A DNA stretch of 64,000 nucleotides. Source: Okapia johnstoni (Eukaryota > Chordata > Mammalia > Artiodactyla > Giraffidae). Shown piece by piece: positions 28,391 to 38,256 of the stretch. The translations under genes and the position numbers were made by a program. The stretch spans positions 23,209,501 through 23,273,500 of the forward strand of contig CM044306.1 in the NCBI GenBank assembly GCA_024291935.2. Direction: 5' to 3'. Below the pieces are notes generated by a model. It worked only from the letters and a program-made list of their open reading frames with translations. It was not told the DNA's origin and ran no database searches. The first letter of the stretch is position 1; each line of letters opens with the position of its first letter.

Positions 28391-28820
28391 GGTTCATATG
28401 GACATATGTTGTACCATATGTCAAAGTTTCCTTCTTTTTAAGGCTGAAGAATGTCCCATTGTTTGTATATATCAAATTTTGCTTATCCATTTATCTGTTG
28501 TCAGACACTTGAGTTGCTTCCAGGTTTTATGGTATACAGCTATCTCTGCCTAGACCCTGCTTTCAATTATTTTGGTTACATAGCCAGAACTGGAGTTGCT
28601 GGATCATTAGTAATTCCATTTTTAATTTTTTAGGAAATCCACACTATTTTTCCAGTGGCTGCACCAATTTACATTCCCACCAACTGTGCCCAAGTGTCTG
28701 AATTTCTGCACACCTTCATGGTTTGTTGTCTTGTTTTTTGTTTTGTTTTAATAGCAGCCATCCTAATAGTGTGTGAGATTCTTTGTTTCATTTCGACTAC
28801 TTCTTGAAATTCTATTGTTA
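28391..28820. repeat. Old L1, right half
   Basis: It continues the L1 at 26880-27136: 'ggttcatatggacatatg', 'gctgaagaatgtcccattg', 'cacttgagttgcttccagg' and 'cacactatttttccagtggctgcaccaa'. Confidence 0.75.
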
Positions 28821-29339
28821 AAGATTTTTATTCATTTGGGGTTAACAAGCCTTCTGTTTTAAAAGGCAAATATACTTAAGAGCTATCTCTCTTATCTCCT
28901 CTGGTCCGACTGATTCTCAGTGACTTGCTGGTAGTAACTGGACTTAATTACCTATACTTTTCAAATCACACACCCAGAGCCATGATATGACTGGTTTTTC
29001 TTAAGGGATCAGTACTTAGAGTGCTGTGACTTGCCTGCATTTCAAGTACAATAAGGATTTGCCCCATTATCCAGTGTTAGAAATTAATGTTGAAAAACTA
29101 AGACAGAGATGGGGCACTGCCTGTTTGTGAAAATTATTTAATGAATTTATTTAAAAACATTTATTGAGTAATACGTGGTGCAGTGATGTCAAGCTCTTAT
29201 ATTTCTTAGAATTTCAAGCTCCAAGGTATTTTCCTGCTTGGCTCACTGCTTTACTTTTAAAGCCTGAGAAAGTGCCTAGACTATCGAAAGGGCTCACTGT
29301 TTGTTATGAGTGAGTGGATACATTTTGCAGATATATTCT
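28821..29339. other. Intergenic, no feature recognised
   Basis: AT-rich sequence between the L1 and the hAT relic. No gene or nameable repeat. Confidence 0.4.
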
Positions 29340-29936
29340 ATGGTTTTCCAAATATAGTCCACACACTCTGGGAGTGCCTAAGATGGTTTCAGGGAGTCTG
29401 CATGGTCAAAACTACTTTCATAATGATATTAAGACAATATTTGGTCTTTTTCATTGTGCTGGTATTTTCACTGATTGTACAAAAGTGGATGAAACTGCTG
29501 GCATCGTAGCATGATTCAAGGCAGTGTGGCACCAACTTGTACTCTATTTATATTCTTCACTGTTACAATGCAATAAAACAATTAAGAGTCCACTTTCACT
29601 TCAGGGTGTCCATGATGAAGCAGTACAAATGATTAATTTTATGAAATCGCTCCTATCTTTTTAATGTTCTATGTGATAAATGTGACATGTACATAGAGCA
29701 GCTCTGCTGATTACTGAAGTAAATAGTTGTGCAATTGTCTGAGAGGTGTGAATTGAACTAGCTGCTTTTTTTCATTAAATACTTTTTTTTTTAAAGAAGA
29801 ACAAAAACTATGGTCACTCAACTTGGATATTTGGACAAAATGGACCCGTCACTTCAAGGAAAATGACTGAAAGAAAGTATTTCTGCCAATGACAAAATCT
29901 GAGCTCTCAAGCATAAATTATACTTTTGGAAAATGT
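29340..29936 (+). mobile_element. hAT (Charlie-like) transposon relic, segment 1
   Basis: The sequence follows a family of old hAT elements whose transposase is related to host ZBED5/SCAND3-type proteins. It contains a noncoding stretch ('gtcaaaactactttcataatg'), then transposase fragments reading VHDEAVQ.INF, ELN.LLFF and LQGK, ending at 'tacttttggaaaatgtg'. Stops and shifts interrupt it throughout. Three more colinear pieces follow at 30583, 30798 and 32668. Confidence 0.65.
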
Positions 29937-30566
29937 GCTGAAGTAGAGCAGAACATGCCAGCCACAAATATGGTACATTGGCATATGGATTACTGTGAGC
30001 TGAAGGCAGTAACACCCAGCAGACTTAGGAAGAATTTTACCTGGTTGGACGGCATCACCGACTCAATAAACATGAGTTTGAGCAAACTCTGGGAGATAGT
30101 GAAGGACAGGAAAGCCTGGTGTGCTGCAGTCCAGGGGCTGCAAAGAGTTGGATACAACTTAGCAACTGAACAATAACAACAACTACCCAACAGGATTTAG
30201 ATAGGAGGCCTGTATTAAAAAAAGAGCTCCTACCAGAGATAACTTTTTTTATTTTTTTACCTGAAAGACTTTTTCAGCAAGATTGGGTAAACTTCTAATT
30301 AACAAACACCTACTCTCTTTCTAGTCCTGTGAATTGCCCTCCTTTTTTGAAGCTGTAAGCCCCTATCCTAGTCTTCATCTCAGGATGGCAAAGAAGTCTC
30401 CATTGCCTAACTTGCCCTTGGGTCTCATTTTTATGGGTTTCCCCTAAATACAAAGTTGGTTTTTCTCCCATTCCTTTGTCTTACTTCAATTTAATTAGTA
30501 GACCAAGAAAAGAACATAGTAACAAAGGGAAAACTTTTCTGCTCTTCAGGAAAATGCTGTATCCAC
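29937..30566. repeat. LTR-like insertion in the hAT relic, holding a BovB fragment
   Basis: This block is absent from the hAT family pattern. It begins TGaagtagagcagaacatgc and contains segments such as 'cccctatcctagtcttcatc' and 'tttctcccattcctttgtc' that resemble an old endogenous-retrovirus solo LTR. A BovB 3' end lies within it (30020-30185). The family name and exact ends are uncertain. Confidence 0.35.
30020..30185 (+). mobile_element. BovB 3'-end fragment
   Basis: It matches the last ~160 bases of BovB: 'ttggacggcatcaccgactc', 'gaaggacaggaaagcctgg', then '(aac)aac' units at the tail. Confidence 0.8.
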
Positions 30567-30582
30567 CAGTGAGATTGATGGC

Positions 30583-30672
30583 TTCACAAGATTGATACGA
30601 CTACTGATGATTTGACTAAATGTGATTTTTAACATGCTGAATAATGAAATGCATCAATATTTGCAAGATCTG
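30583..30672 (+). mobile_element. hAT relic, segment 2
   Basis: 'gatttgactaaatgtgattttt' and 'aataatgaaatgcatcaatatttgcaagatctg' continue the transposase C-terminal half after the LTR-like insertion. Confidence 0.6.
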
Positions 30673-30797
30673 GGGGACTTCCCTGGTGGTTCAGTGGTTA
30701 CGACTTTGAGCTTCAAATGCAAGGGGTGTGGGTTCGATCCCTGGTTGGGGAACTAAGATCTCACATGCCTCCTGGTGTGGTCAAGAAAAATAAAAAA
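30673..30797 (+). repeat. CHR SINE inserted in the hAT relic
   Basis: A complete short CHR SINE with box B 'gggttcgatccctggttgg' and an A-rich tail. Its 15-bp duplication (TATTTGSAAGATCTG, one mismatch) at 30658-30672 and 30798-30812 is made of hAT sequence. Confidence 0.92.
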
Positions 30798-30911
30798 TAT
30801 TTGGAAGATCTGCATAACTCAGGAATATTTTCCAAATAGTCTCAGATTTCCCATTGCAACTAACTTTTAAGGAACTACCATTTGTTGAGTTTTGCTAGTA
30901 ACAAGAGTATT
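30798..30911 (+). mobile_element. hAT relic, segment 3
   Basis: 'ggaagatctgcataactcag', 'atattttccaaatagtc', 'cccattgcaactaacttttaag' and 'ctaccatttgttgagttttg' carry on directly from segment 2. Confidence 0.65.
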
Positions 30912-31587
30912 CAGAAGCCCTGCTTGGGCCAGCACTGAGCTGCTCTAAAGCTGGCCAGGCAGCTCTGGCTATCAACATGCACCCTGCCAGAGCATCTTGC
31001 TTTGTCTCTGCCTCTGGTGGAGAGTTAAGCTCTCCCCTGTGTTATGATGGAAGAAGTAAGGAAGACCCGCCTTGTAAATGCAGAGCCCTATCAAGACTGA
31101 TGGAACTCCTGCTGTGTCCTTTTCACCTATTTCAAAGGGACATTAGCAGCATACACTTCCCCAGAACACTTCTCCAGAGCTCTGGGCAATGTCAAGAGCC
31201 CCCAGCCAGCCAGAGCAGAGAGATGATTCCTAAGCAATGTTAAGCAAATCTATTTCCCCACTGATGGTGGACCTGCCAGTACCAGCTTTGAAGTTGGAAA
31301 AAGCCAGTCTCCAGAGAGAAGAAAAGATCTGTCCTTTTACTGAAAACTTTGATGTGAAGTTCTTTTCCAAATCTGTTCATGATTTTCTACTGTGAATCCA
31401 CAGAGACTAGAGGCATCACTGTCCTTTTCTCTTTCTGCCACAAAAGAGGGTTGAGTCCAGAGCAAGTTTCTGTTCTCTCTGAAATTCTATATTTCTCTTC
31501 CTTGGCCCCATGCCAGGGTTTGTTTGTTTGTTTTTAACTTGTATAGTGAATCCCAAGCATATAAGATGGTTAAAAGAGCTGTTCAGG

Positions 31588-31707
31588 GACTTCCCCTGGT
31601 GGTCCAGTGGTTAAGATTTTGTGCTTCCAATGCAGAGGGCATGGGTTCAATCCCTGGTTGGGGAACTAAGATCCCACTTGCTCTGTGGCATGGCCAAAAA
31701 AAAAATA
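31588..31707 (+). repeat. CHR SINE with target duplication
   Basis: A short CHR SINE ending 'catggccaaaaaaaaa'. The target AAGAGCTGTTCAGG is repeated at 31574-31587 and 31708-31721. Confidence 0.92.
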
Positions 31708-32270
31708 AAGAGCTGTTCAGGAACGGGGAGCATATAAGCTTACATGCCTTCACCCACTGCCCTCCTTAGAAATCAGCCATCTTACTCTCCATCAGTGGTG
31801 TCTTCCACATAAAGACTGACCACATGGTACCAAATGGGATTGTCCCACTACAATTCCAGCCTGATGCTTTCTAGCCTTAACCAGACTATGGTCAACTTCC
31901 CTCTTGTCTCTACCAAAAGCAAAATGTAAGTAGGGTGGGGGGCAAGATCCATTAAGACTGTCTGGAGGCTGGGCACTCCCTGCATCCTTCAAGTTTGGAA
32001 GGAAGCTGAAAAATGTCTCTAGCTGGCCCTGATAATTGAGATAACTTCACTTGGAAAATTTGATCCCTCAATTTCAAAAAAGTGATCCCAAATGAAATGG
32101 TTGAGCCACCTGAGAAATAACTTCTTGCAAGTTAGTAAGCAAACTGCCCCATCCCAAGTGGGGCCTACACTCAGTTCTGTATCCAGAACGTTCCTCAGAA
32201 GAGCCCCATGACTTCCTGGCTGCCCTCCCTCTGAGGAGGAGGACCCTGGCATCCCAACCCCCACTCATCC

Positions 32271-32435
32271 TTACCGGACAGCCTTCTGCAGGTTGCCATC
32301 ACCACGGAACCTTTCCTGTAGCTCTTCCACCATTAGCAACATCTGGGAAATAGTAACTTTCTTTTCAGCACAGAACCACTGGGGCCATTTGTGGAGATAC
32401 CACGGCATCTTACATGAATTGGAGGTAAGAGGCAT
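32271..32435 (-). other. Exon-like 54-codon ORF, unidentified
   Basis: On the minus strand an ATG at 32435 opens a frame of 54 residues before a TAA at 32273. It contains HKWPQWFCAEKK and then a heptad-like MLLMVEELQERFRGDGN. The stop lies within a strong donor-like 'TCCG|GTAAGG' (exon edge at 32275), and an acceptor-like 'tgtacccAG' lies just before the ATG. Composition is protein-like. I cannot assign a family. Its location within an insertion argues against a conserved gene, so it could be part of a retrocopy, a viral relic or chance. Confidence 0.25.
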
Positions 32436-32667
32436 GGCTGGGTACAAGACTTGGCAGCAGGACTTCCCTTCAGATTGTTTCAGAAAAAGTTATGAAATTT
32501 TCCCAAGTCCTTCATCTCTCCAATGTGGGAGGCAGCCTGGTGTCCAGTGTGAGCTCTGTACTTACCAACCCCGGAGACACCCTGCCGTCAACAGTCCCCA
32601 GGCACGTCCCACCTGCTCCCATGTAACAGCTCAGAGAGTGAGTAGTAAGACATTTTTGGATTAAAAT

Positions 32668-32830
32668 AAAAAAAATATCCACAATTATCAGAGAACACTA
32701 AAGATACTTCTCCCTTTTCTAGCTGTGTTATCTGCATGAGACCAGATTTTCTGGATTTCCTTGTCCAAAAAACAGTACAGCGAATGAATGGGGAAGCACA
32801 TGGGAATCTGCAAAACTATAATATAATGCC
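32668..32830 (+). mobile_element. hAT relic, segment 4 (C-terminal end)
   Basis: 'atatccacaattatcagagaac', 'cttctcccttttctagctgtg' and 'catgagaccagattttctgg' are the dimerisation-domain end of the same hAT transposase, in the same orientation as segments 1-3. Confidence 0.65.
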
Positions 32831-32840
32831 ACTCTGCTCA

Positions 32841-33065
32841 GAGGGTCTTCCCAGGTGTCTCAGTGGTAAAGAATCCGCTTGCCAATGCAAAAGCCACAGG
32901 TGACATGGGTTCTAGTCAAGGGCCAGGAAGATCCCCTGGAGGAGGAAATGGCAACCCTTTATACTAACCTTGCTGGGAGAATCCATGTACAGAGGAGCCT
33001 GGAGGGCTATAGTCCAAGGGGTTGCAAAGAGTCAGACATGCCTGAAGTGACTGAGCACCCACTCA
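32841..33065 (+). repeat. Bov-tA SINE
   Basis: A diverged Bov-tA, from 'gggtcttcccaggtgtctcag' to 'gactgagcacccac'. Confidence 0.85.
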
Positions 33066-33139
33066 ATAATTTTTATTTTAAAGTGTAGTTATATTTCATG
33101 AAATATATTATGTCCACATGTAATGCTTTATTATTAGCT

Positions 33140-33320
33140 CTGTGAAAGTTGCTCAGTCGTGTCCGACTCTTTTTGACCCCATGGACTATATAGTCCATGG
33201 AAATTTCCAGGCCAGAATACTGGAGTGGGTAGACTTTCCCTTCTCCAGGGGATCTTCCCAACACAGTGATTGAATCCAGGTCTCCTGCACTGCAGGCGGA
33301 TTCTTTACCAGGGAAGCCCC
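33140..33320 (-). repeat. Bov-tA SINE, minus orientation
   Basis: An inverted Bov-tA, ending 'accagggaagcccc' with part of the head lost. It is flanked by ATTATTAGCT at 33130-33139 and 33321-33330. Confidence 0.9.
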
Positions 33321-33330
33321 ATTATTAGCT

Positions 33331-33546
33331 TTGTGTGCTGTGCTCATTCGCTCAGTTGTGTCCGACTCTTTGTGACCCCATGGACTATAGCCTGCCAGGG
33401 TCCTCTATCCATGGGGATTCTCCAGGCCAGAATACTGGAGTGGGTTGCCATGCCCTCCTCCAAGGTATCTTCCCAACCCAGGGATTGAACCCAGGTCTTC
33501 CACATTGCAGGCAGATTCTTTACCATCTGAGCCACCAGGGAAGTCC
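33331..33546 (-). repeat. Bov-tA SINE at the same target site
   Basis: A complete inverted Bov-tA ending 'gagccaccagggaagtcc'. It is flanked by ATTATTAGCT at 33321-33330 and 33547-33556, the same target word as the previous SINE. Confidence 0.9.
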
Positions 33547-33704
33547 ATTATTAGCTTTCGGTGAATTAATAAATGCTTTTAAATTTCTCAATTTAAATTT
33601 CCAATCCAGTGAACATCCCACATAAACAAAAGCTTTTTGGGAGTCCATAATCATTTGTAAGAATACAAAGGGATCCTGAGACAAAAACGGTTGACAAAAG
33701 TTGC

Positions 33705-33800
33705 TTTAAGTGCACCTTACGTTCTGAGCTATCTCCACCTTATAGAAGAGGAAACGAAGACAAAGATTTAAGACCAGTTTAGGGCCACATGGTCACTGCA
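33705..33800 (-). repeat. MIR fragment
   Basis: 'ccaccttatagaagaggaaacgaag' and 'agggccacatggtcac' match the inverted MIR core. Confidence 0.55.
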
Positions 33801-33895
33801 GTGCTGGGTATTGTGCCCAGATCTTCTAACTCCAGAGCTTGTATTTGTGACTGTAACTTTTCCCTTGAAATTAACCTTTGCTAAGACATTTCAAC

Positions 33896-34201
33896 TAGTT
33901 CATCCTAAAGGAGATCAGTCCTGGGTGATCATTGGGAGGACTGATGTTGAAGCTGAAACTCCAATACTTTGGCCACTTCCTGCGAAGAGTTGACTCATTG
34001 GAAAAGACCCTGATGCTGGGAAAGATTGGAGGCGGGAGGAGAAGGGGACGACAGAGGATGAAATGGCTGAATGGCATCACCGACTCGATGGACATGAGTT
34101 TGGCTAAACTCTGGGAGTTGTTGGTAGACAGGGAGGCCTGGCGTGCTGCAGTTCATGGGGTCGCAAAGAGTCGGACACGACTGAGAGACCGAACTGAACT
34201 G
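33896..34201 (+). mobile_element. BovB 3'-end insertion
   Basis: A young-looking 306-base BovB tail with the [15 protein letters not shown] and [14 protein letters not shown] coding end. It has a 13-bp duplication, AAGACATTYCAAC, at 33883-33895 and 34202-34214. Confidence 0.92.
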
Positions 34202-34439
34202 AAGACATTCCAACAGTATTAAAAAAAAAATCTTCATCATAGTCAACGGATTCTTCCTTCTTTACTGACTAGCTGTGCGATCCTTCCTTATGTTTGTCTC
34301 TCAAGTGAACGAACTTGCAGTGTTTGCAGGATTGTCCGCAATTCGGTTTTCGCTAGGACAATCGAGTTTTCGAAACTGAGTGGGCGACCCCTTGATAATT
34401 CCGCCGGGGAACCGAAACCTACAAGGGTTCAAACGGGCA

Positions 34440-34700
34440 CTCTCTCCAGACTGAGAGAGGCTCCCACGTTCCTGACTCTCCCACGCTCAGCACCGCTGAC
34501 CAACCCTTCACACCTCTCGGCTCCTGGACCCCCTTTCGGACCTTCAGGGACGCTTCTTGGCTACTGATTGGCTGCGCTTAACAACAATGGGCGGGACGCG
34601 GCTCTGGATTGGACGTCAGAGCCCCTTCTCCTCCCCTCGCTCTCGTCCCCCAAGCAGCGCCCCAAGAGAGAGGTGCGGGATCCAGGTTCCAGCCAGGGCC
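34440..34700 (+). promoter_or_regulatory. SNX11: SNX11 CpG-island promoter
   Basis: A GC- and CpG-rich block with no TATA box. Inverted CCAAT boxes (attgg) sit at 34565 and 34605, the second followed at once by a CRE-like gacgtca. By the usual NF-Y spacing the start would lie near 34650-34710. The CpG-rich zone runs to about 34950. Confidence 0.75.
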
Positions 34701-34916
34701 TGGGCGGTGCTGAGGGCACCTCCGCGAGAGGTGCTTGCCCCCAAGAGCCAGGGCCTGCGAGGGCGGGGCGCCCTGGGCACCAGGGATTGGCGTGCCTGCA
34801 GCCTTCTCCCGTCGTGCACCGGGGCGCCGGCCGCTCACCCGGAAGGAGAAGCCGGGACTCGTACTATATGGTGGGGCGCTGGTGGTGTCGCTGTGGGGAG
34901 TGGGCGCTGCTCTCAG
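34700..34916 (+). other. SNX11: Probable SNX11 untranslated first exon
   Basis: A strong donor, 'gctctcag|gtgagg', at 34916/34917 closes the CpG-island segment. The next SNX11 acceptor is at 38201. The exon 5' end is inferred from the promoter. Extra 5'UTR exons cannot be excluded. Confidence 0.5.
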
Positions 34917-34949
34917 GTGAGGGGGCGTGGACGGGGTCGCGGGGAGTGG

Positions 34950-37790
34950 GTGCTACTCTCTGGTAAGGGCCATGGGTTTGAGCGTCAGCAGTGGTGCTTG
35001 AGGTGGGGACCTTGCTGGACATCCTAGGAAGGGAGCAGCCTCACCTCCCGGGATGAAGACGGGTGCTTGGTCCGGATCCAAGGAAGGAAACCTGGCTTTC
35101 CATTTATTTTTATAAAATATATAAAACATCTTTCCTTCCCACTCCCCAAGCTTAGTAGGCAAAGGCGAGTAAGGACCACGTCGTCCTTTGGCCCCTCGTT
35201 CGTAAGGAATACAGGAGTTTGCAACGTTGACCCAAACGCTGGGACTAGGAGTAATGGCAAATACTACACGGGGACACAGGAGGCTCTTGCGCTAGATTGT
35301 GGTTGCCTTTGTTACTTAGCTGCAAGTAGAAGGAGTGATAAGTTACAGATGAACAAAAGGATGGAGCAGAGCTGCTTGGCTGAGAACGGGCAGATGTTGG
35401 TCAGACCTGGGGAGCTACTTCTGCTACTTGTGGGTGTTGCAGAAGGAGAGCTTTTTGAGTTGCTATCCGGCACCAAGGGCTGAAGAATGAGCAAGAAGGG
35501 ATGGGAGTCTCGGCGGCTTATATACTTTTATCACCGGATTTGTTTTTTAACATGCCTCTTGAAGTTTTAGAAAGTATTGAAGTATTAGTTTAAATGGGAG
35601 TGAAAATTGTGGAGCTAAAGCCTTGACTTCCTGCCTGGAATTGTTTAGACTCCGGAAAGCCTTACAGGCTACTTTATAAATAGCGAACAACTGGATTTTC
35701 CCCGGAGAGACTGGTGCCGGTACAGGTGGAGAAAATAAACTTCAGACGTGATTGAAAGGGCCCAGGAAATCTAGTTAGCGCTGCGTAAGTAGCTTAGAAG
35801 GCTACTGACTCTATCCTTAGTTGGGTGACACACGGATCCATCTCCCAGATCATAGAGCTAAAATTAAGAACTTCCTCTTTTCCCTCCAAGGACAAAAATG
35901 CTTCATTTCCTCCTGAGGAGTGGCGTCGACAGGGAGGAAGCTGATGGAGAATAGTAGTTGCTAGAAATTATTCCTTGAAGTCTAGGTTTTTTAAGGAAAG
36001 TTACATTGAAAGCTTTCTAAGTGCCCTTTAATCTTAGGGTTAAGTGTATAGCATCTTGGGGGTCCTGGACTTTTTCCCCCCCCCTCGGATTTTTTTAAGC
36101 CAATTTATAGCTGTTTGTTTCTAAGTGGTGTGAGTCCCAAAAGAAAGGAGAGACACTTGCTCTCAGAGCCCTTGGCTCACTCTTCTTGAGCCTGAGAGTG
36201 ATGACCATTTAGTTCCTGAATTATGGTCCTGAAGTTGGCAAATTTTTCCAGGCCCTGGAGATTCATGAGCTTCACTTAGTGTGTAGATTTCCTTATCGTC
36301 ATCTTTCCTGCCCTTACTTTTGTGGAAAGGCACTTCAGTGTATTTAACTCTGCTCCTGTGCTGGGAATATACCAAATGCCTGAAATGAGAAGAGAAAAAA
36401 AATGTTTTAATCTGAGGAGATTAATTGTTCACAGTGAGTCGACCTGCTCTCTTTGGTTACAGCCATTAGACTGCTTACATCCAGGATGTTATACATCAGT
36501 TGTTATGGAATTAGAATTTCCCACCTTTCAGTGAAGGGTCGCTTTGTGGTAGTGACTGCATCAGATGAAAAGTCAGAATGTCAGCAAGTATACTATTTAA
36601 TATGGCACTGCAGTCACAGCATTTCCAGTTTGCTGGACTGTGTAGCCCAGATTTGTCCTATGTCATGCAGCTTCATCTCTGCATGCAGTGTCTGTGTGTG
36701 GAGAGACCTTCTGGTATTCTAGAAAAGATTTGGAAAGCTGTGTGCCCTGCTAATTTTGTGGTGCAAACGAGTTCCTCTTCTCCTGAAATGTTAGCCTTGT
36801 GTTAGCACAGCATAAAGTAGAAGGAAACTCATTACATGCTCTTCTAATGGTAAGGCAGAACTAATAAGAGAATGTGTTTAAAATTAATTGTGGGACTGTA
36901 AAAATGAGTGGGTGTGAGAATGGGCATGGGGGGAGGACAGGGAGAGCTTAGAGATAGTTTCATTTTCCCAGGAGCCAGCCTGGATCATTTGTTGGCAGTA
37001 CATATTGGCTGAAGTCAGTTTTCATTTCAAGGTAAATTGGAAAGGGAAATTAAACCTTATTGTTCCGCTCTTAAGAGAGGAGAAGGGGGTGGAGGCAGCA
37101 GCCAGAGTGGATGCTGTTGAAGTGGTTCTAGGAGTAACAAGATTAGTGCTGTATTTTAACAGAAGGTGACATCATGGGCCCCTTTGGACTTGAGTAACCC
37201 TGTGCCTCAGCCTTCATGGTCCCCTTGTTGGAGTGGGCGATGTTGCTGCGCATGTAAACTGCCACATTGGGGGAAATCAGTGGCTTAGGCTTTAATGAAT
37301 CTTTGCAAAGGAGCGGAAAACATCCTGAGCCGACCTGTGCAGCTCTGGGGTGCTTGGGCAGAGGTACAAACTGCATATTGAGAGGAAATGATTAGAACCA
37401 TTGGCTTGGGTTCTGGAAATGGAATTAGCTAAGAGAAGGTCACAACTGGGCAACCCGCTCAGGTGCCCCAGGAACTCTCCAACTCAGATCTGCCTCTGGG
37501 GTCCTGGGTGTGCTTAGCAAGACAAAGGGAGACAGGAGCCTGGGCTTTTGTGGGGCTTTGGTTTTCTCTAGACAGCCAGGAGGGGGCGATGTTAGGCTCA
37601 GTTAGAGAGCTGTGCTGTGTGGGCTCAGCAGTTCTCAGGCAGAAAGGTTTTACAGCTCAGTCTACCAGCTCTGGCCGCCTGAGGTGACATTGTTGACCTG
37701 AACGTGTTTTGGCTAGAGGTGGCCTGGTTCAGAGTCCCTGCCATGGGCTGAGAAGGGAGGTAAATCTCTCAGGGTTTTTAGCTTGGCACC
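34950..37790. other. SNX11 intron 1, no gene recognised
   Basis: Non-repetitive intronic sequence. Minus-strand frames at 36163-36375 and 37143-37376 are open, but I recognise neither. The second lies behind an acceptor-like 'atatgcag' on minus and could be an old pseudogene. Confidence 0.4.
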
Positions 37791-37801
37791 CAGCTCATGT
37801 G

Positions 37802-38024
37802 TGTGTGGGGGCTTCCCCAGTAGCTCAGCAGGTAAAGAATCCTCCTGCAACAGGAGATGCAGGAGACATGGGTTTGATCCCTGGGTTGGGAAGATCCCCT
37901 GGAGAGGGGAATGGCAACCTGCTCCAGTGTTCCTGCCTGGAAAACCCCAGGGACAGAGAAACCTAATGGGCTACAGTCCAAAGGGTTGCAAAGAGTCTGA
38001 CATGACTGAGCGACTAGGTACTAT
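37802..38024 (+). repeat. Bov-tA SINE, SNX11 intron 1
   Basis: A full Bov-tA with the target AGCTCATGTG at 37792-37801 and 38025-38034. It ends only about 180 bases before the first coding exon. Confidence 0.9.
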
Positions 38025-38214
38025 AGCTCATGTGGGGGGACTTTTTTGCTTCCTCTTAAATTTTACAGAAGAACAAAAAAAGTTGCCTGGATTTCCCCAG
38101 GGGGGTCGATTAAAAATTTTCAGGGTTTTGCCCTGGCAAAGAGAGGCGAGAGTAGATGCATACTAACAGAGATTGATCCTGTATCTCCTGTCTCTCATCA
38201 GATGATTTCTTCCA

Positions 38215-38256
38215 ATGGGCTTTTGGTGTAGGATGTTGGAGAACCAAGAGGAGGAG
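38215..38256 (+). CDS. SNX11: SNX11 coding exon 1
   Basis: The exon begins near 38202 after 'tctctcatcag' and encodes [14 protein letters not shown]. The donor is 'GAG|GTAAGC'. Both ATGs (38215 and 38233) are in frame. Confidence 0.92.

Larger units (their letters stand above)
30912..32667. other. Unidentified 1.75-kb insertion in the hAT relic
   Basis: hAT homology stops at 'gtaacaagagtat' and resumes at 'atatccacaattatc', which are next to each other in the family. The 1.75 kb between is therefore an insertion, or a block brought in later. It is GC-balanced, contains one CHR SINE (31588-31707), and ends in an A-rich 'taaaataaaaaaaa'. It also carries an exon-like minus-strand ORF (32271-32435). 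I do not recognise its source. A retrocopy, an endogenous retroviral piece or a segmental insertion are all possible. Confidence 0.45.

Noticed and set aside
30673..30797. tRNA-like box A/box B sequences as tRNA genes (here and at all CHR and Bov-tA copies)
   Set aside because: They are SINE heads derived from tRNA-Glu. They cannot fold into an intact cloverleaf and are followed by SINE bodies and tails.
34557..35027. 156- and 132-codon frames over the SNX11 CpG island
   Set aside because: These are overlapping open frames in GC-rich promoter and 5'UTR. They run through the donor at 34916, and the known SNX11 start is 3.3 kb downstream.
37143..37376. 77-codon minus-strand frame in SNX11 intron 1
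   Set aside because: It is open and sits behind an acceptor-like AG, but I recognise no family and the frame shows no domain. It is too weak to call a pseudogene.
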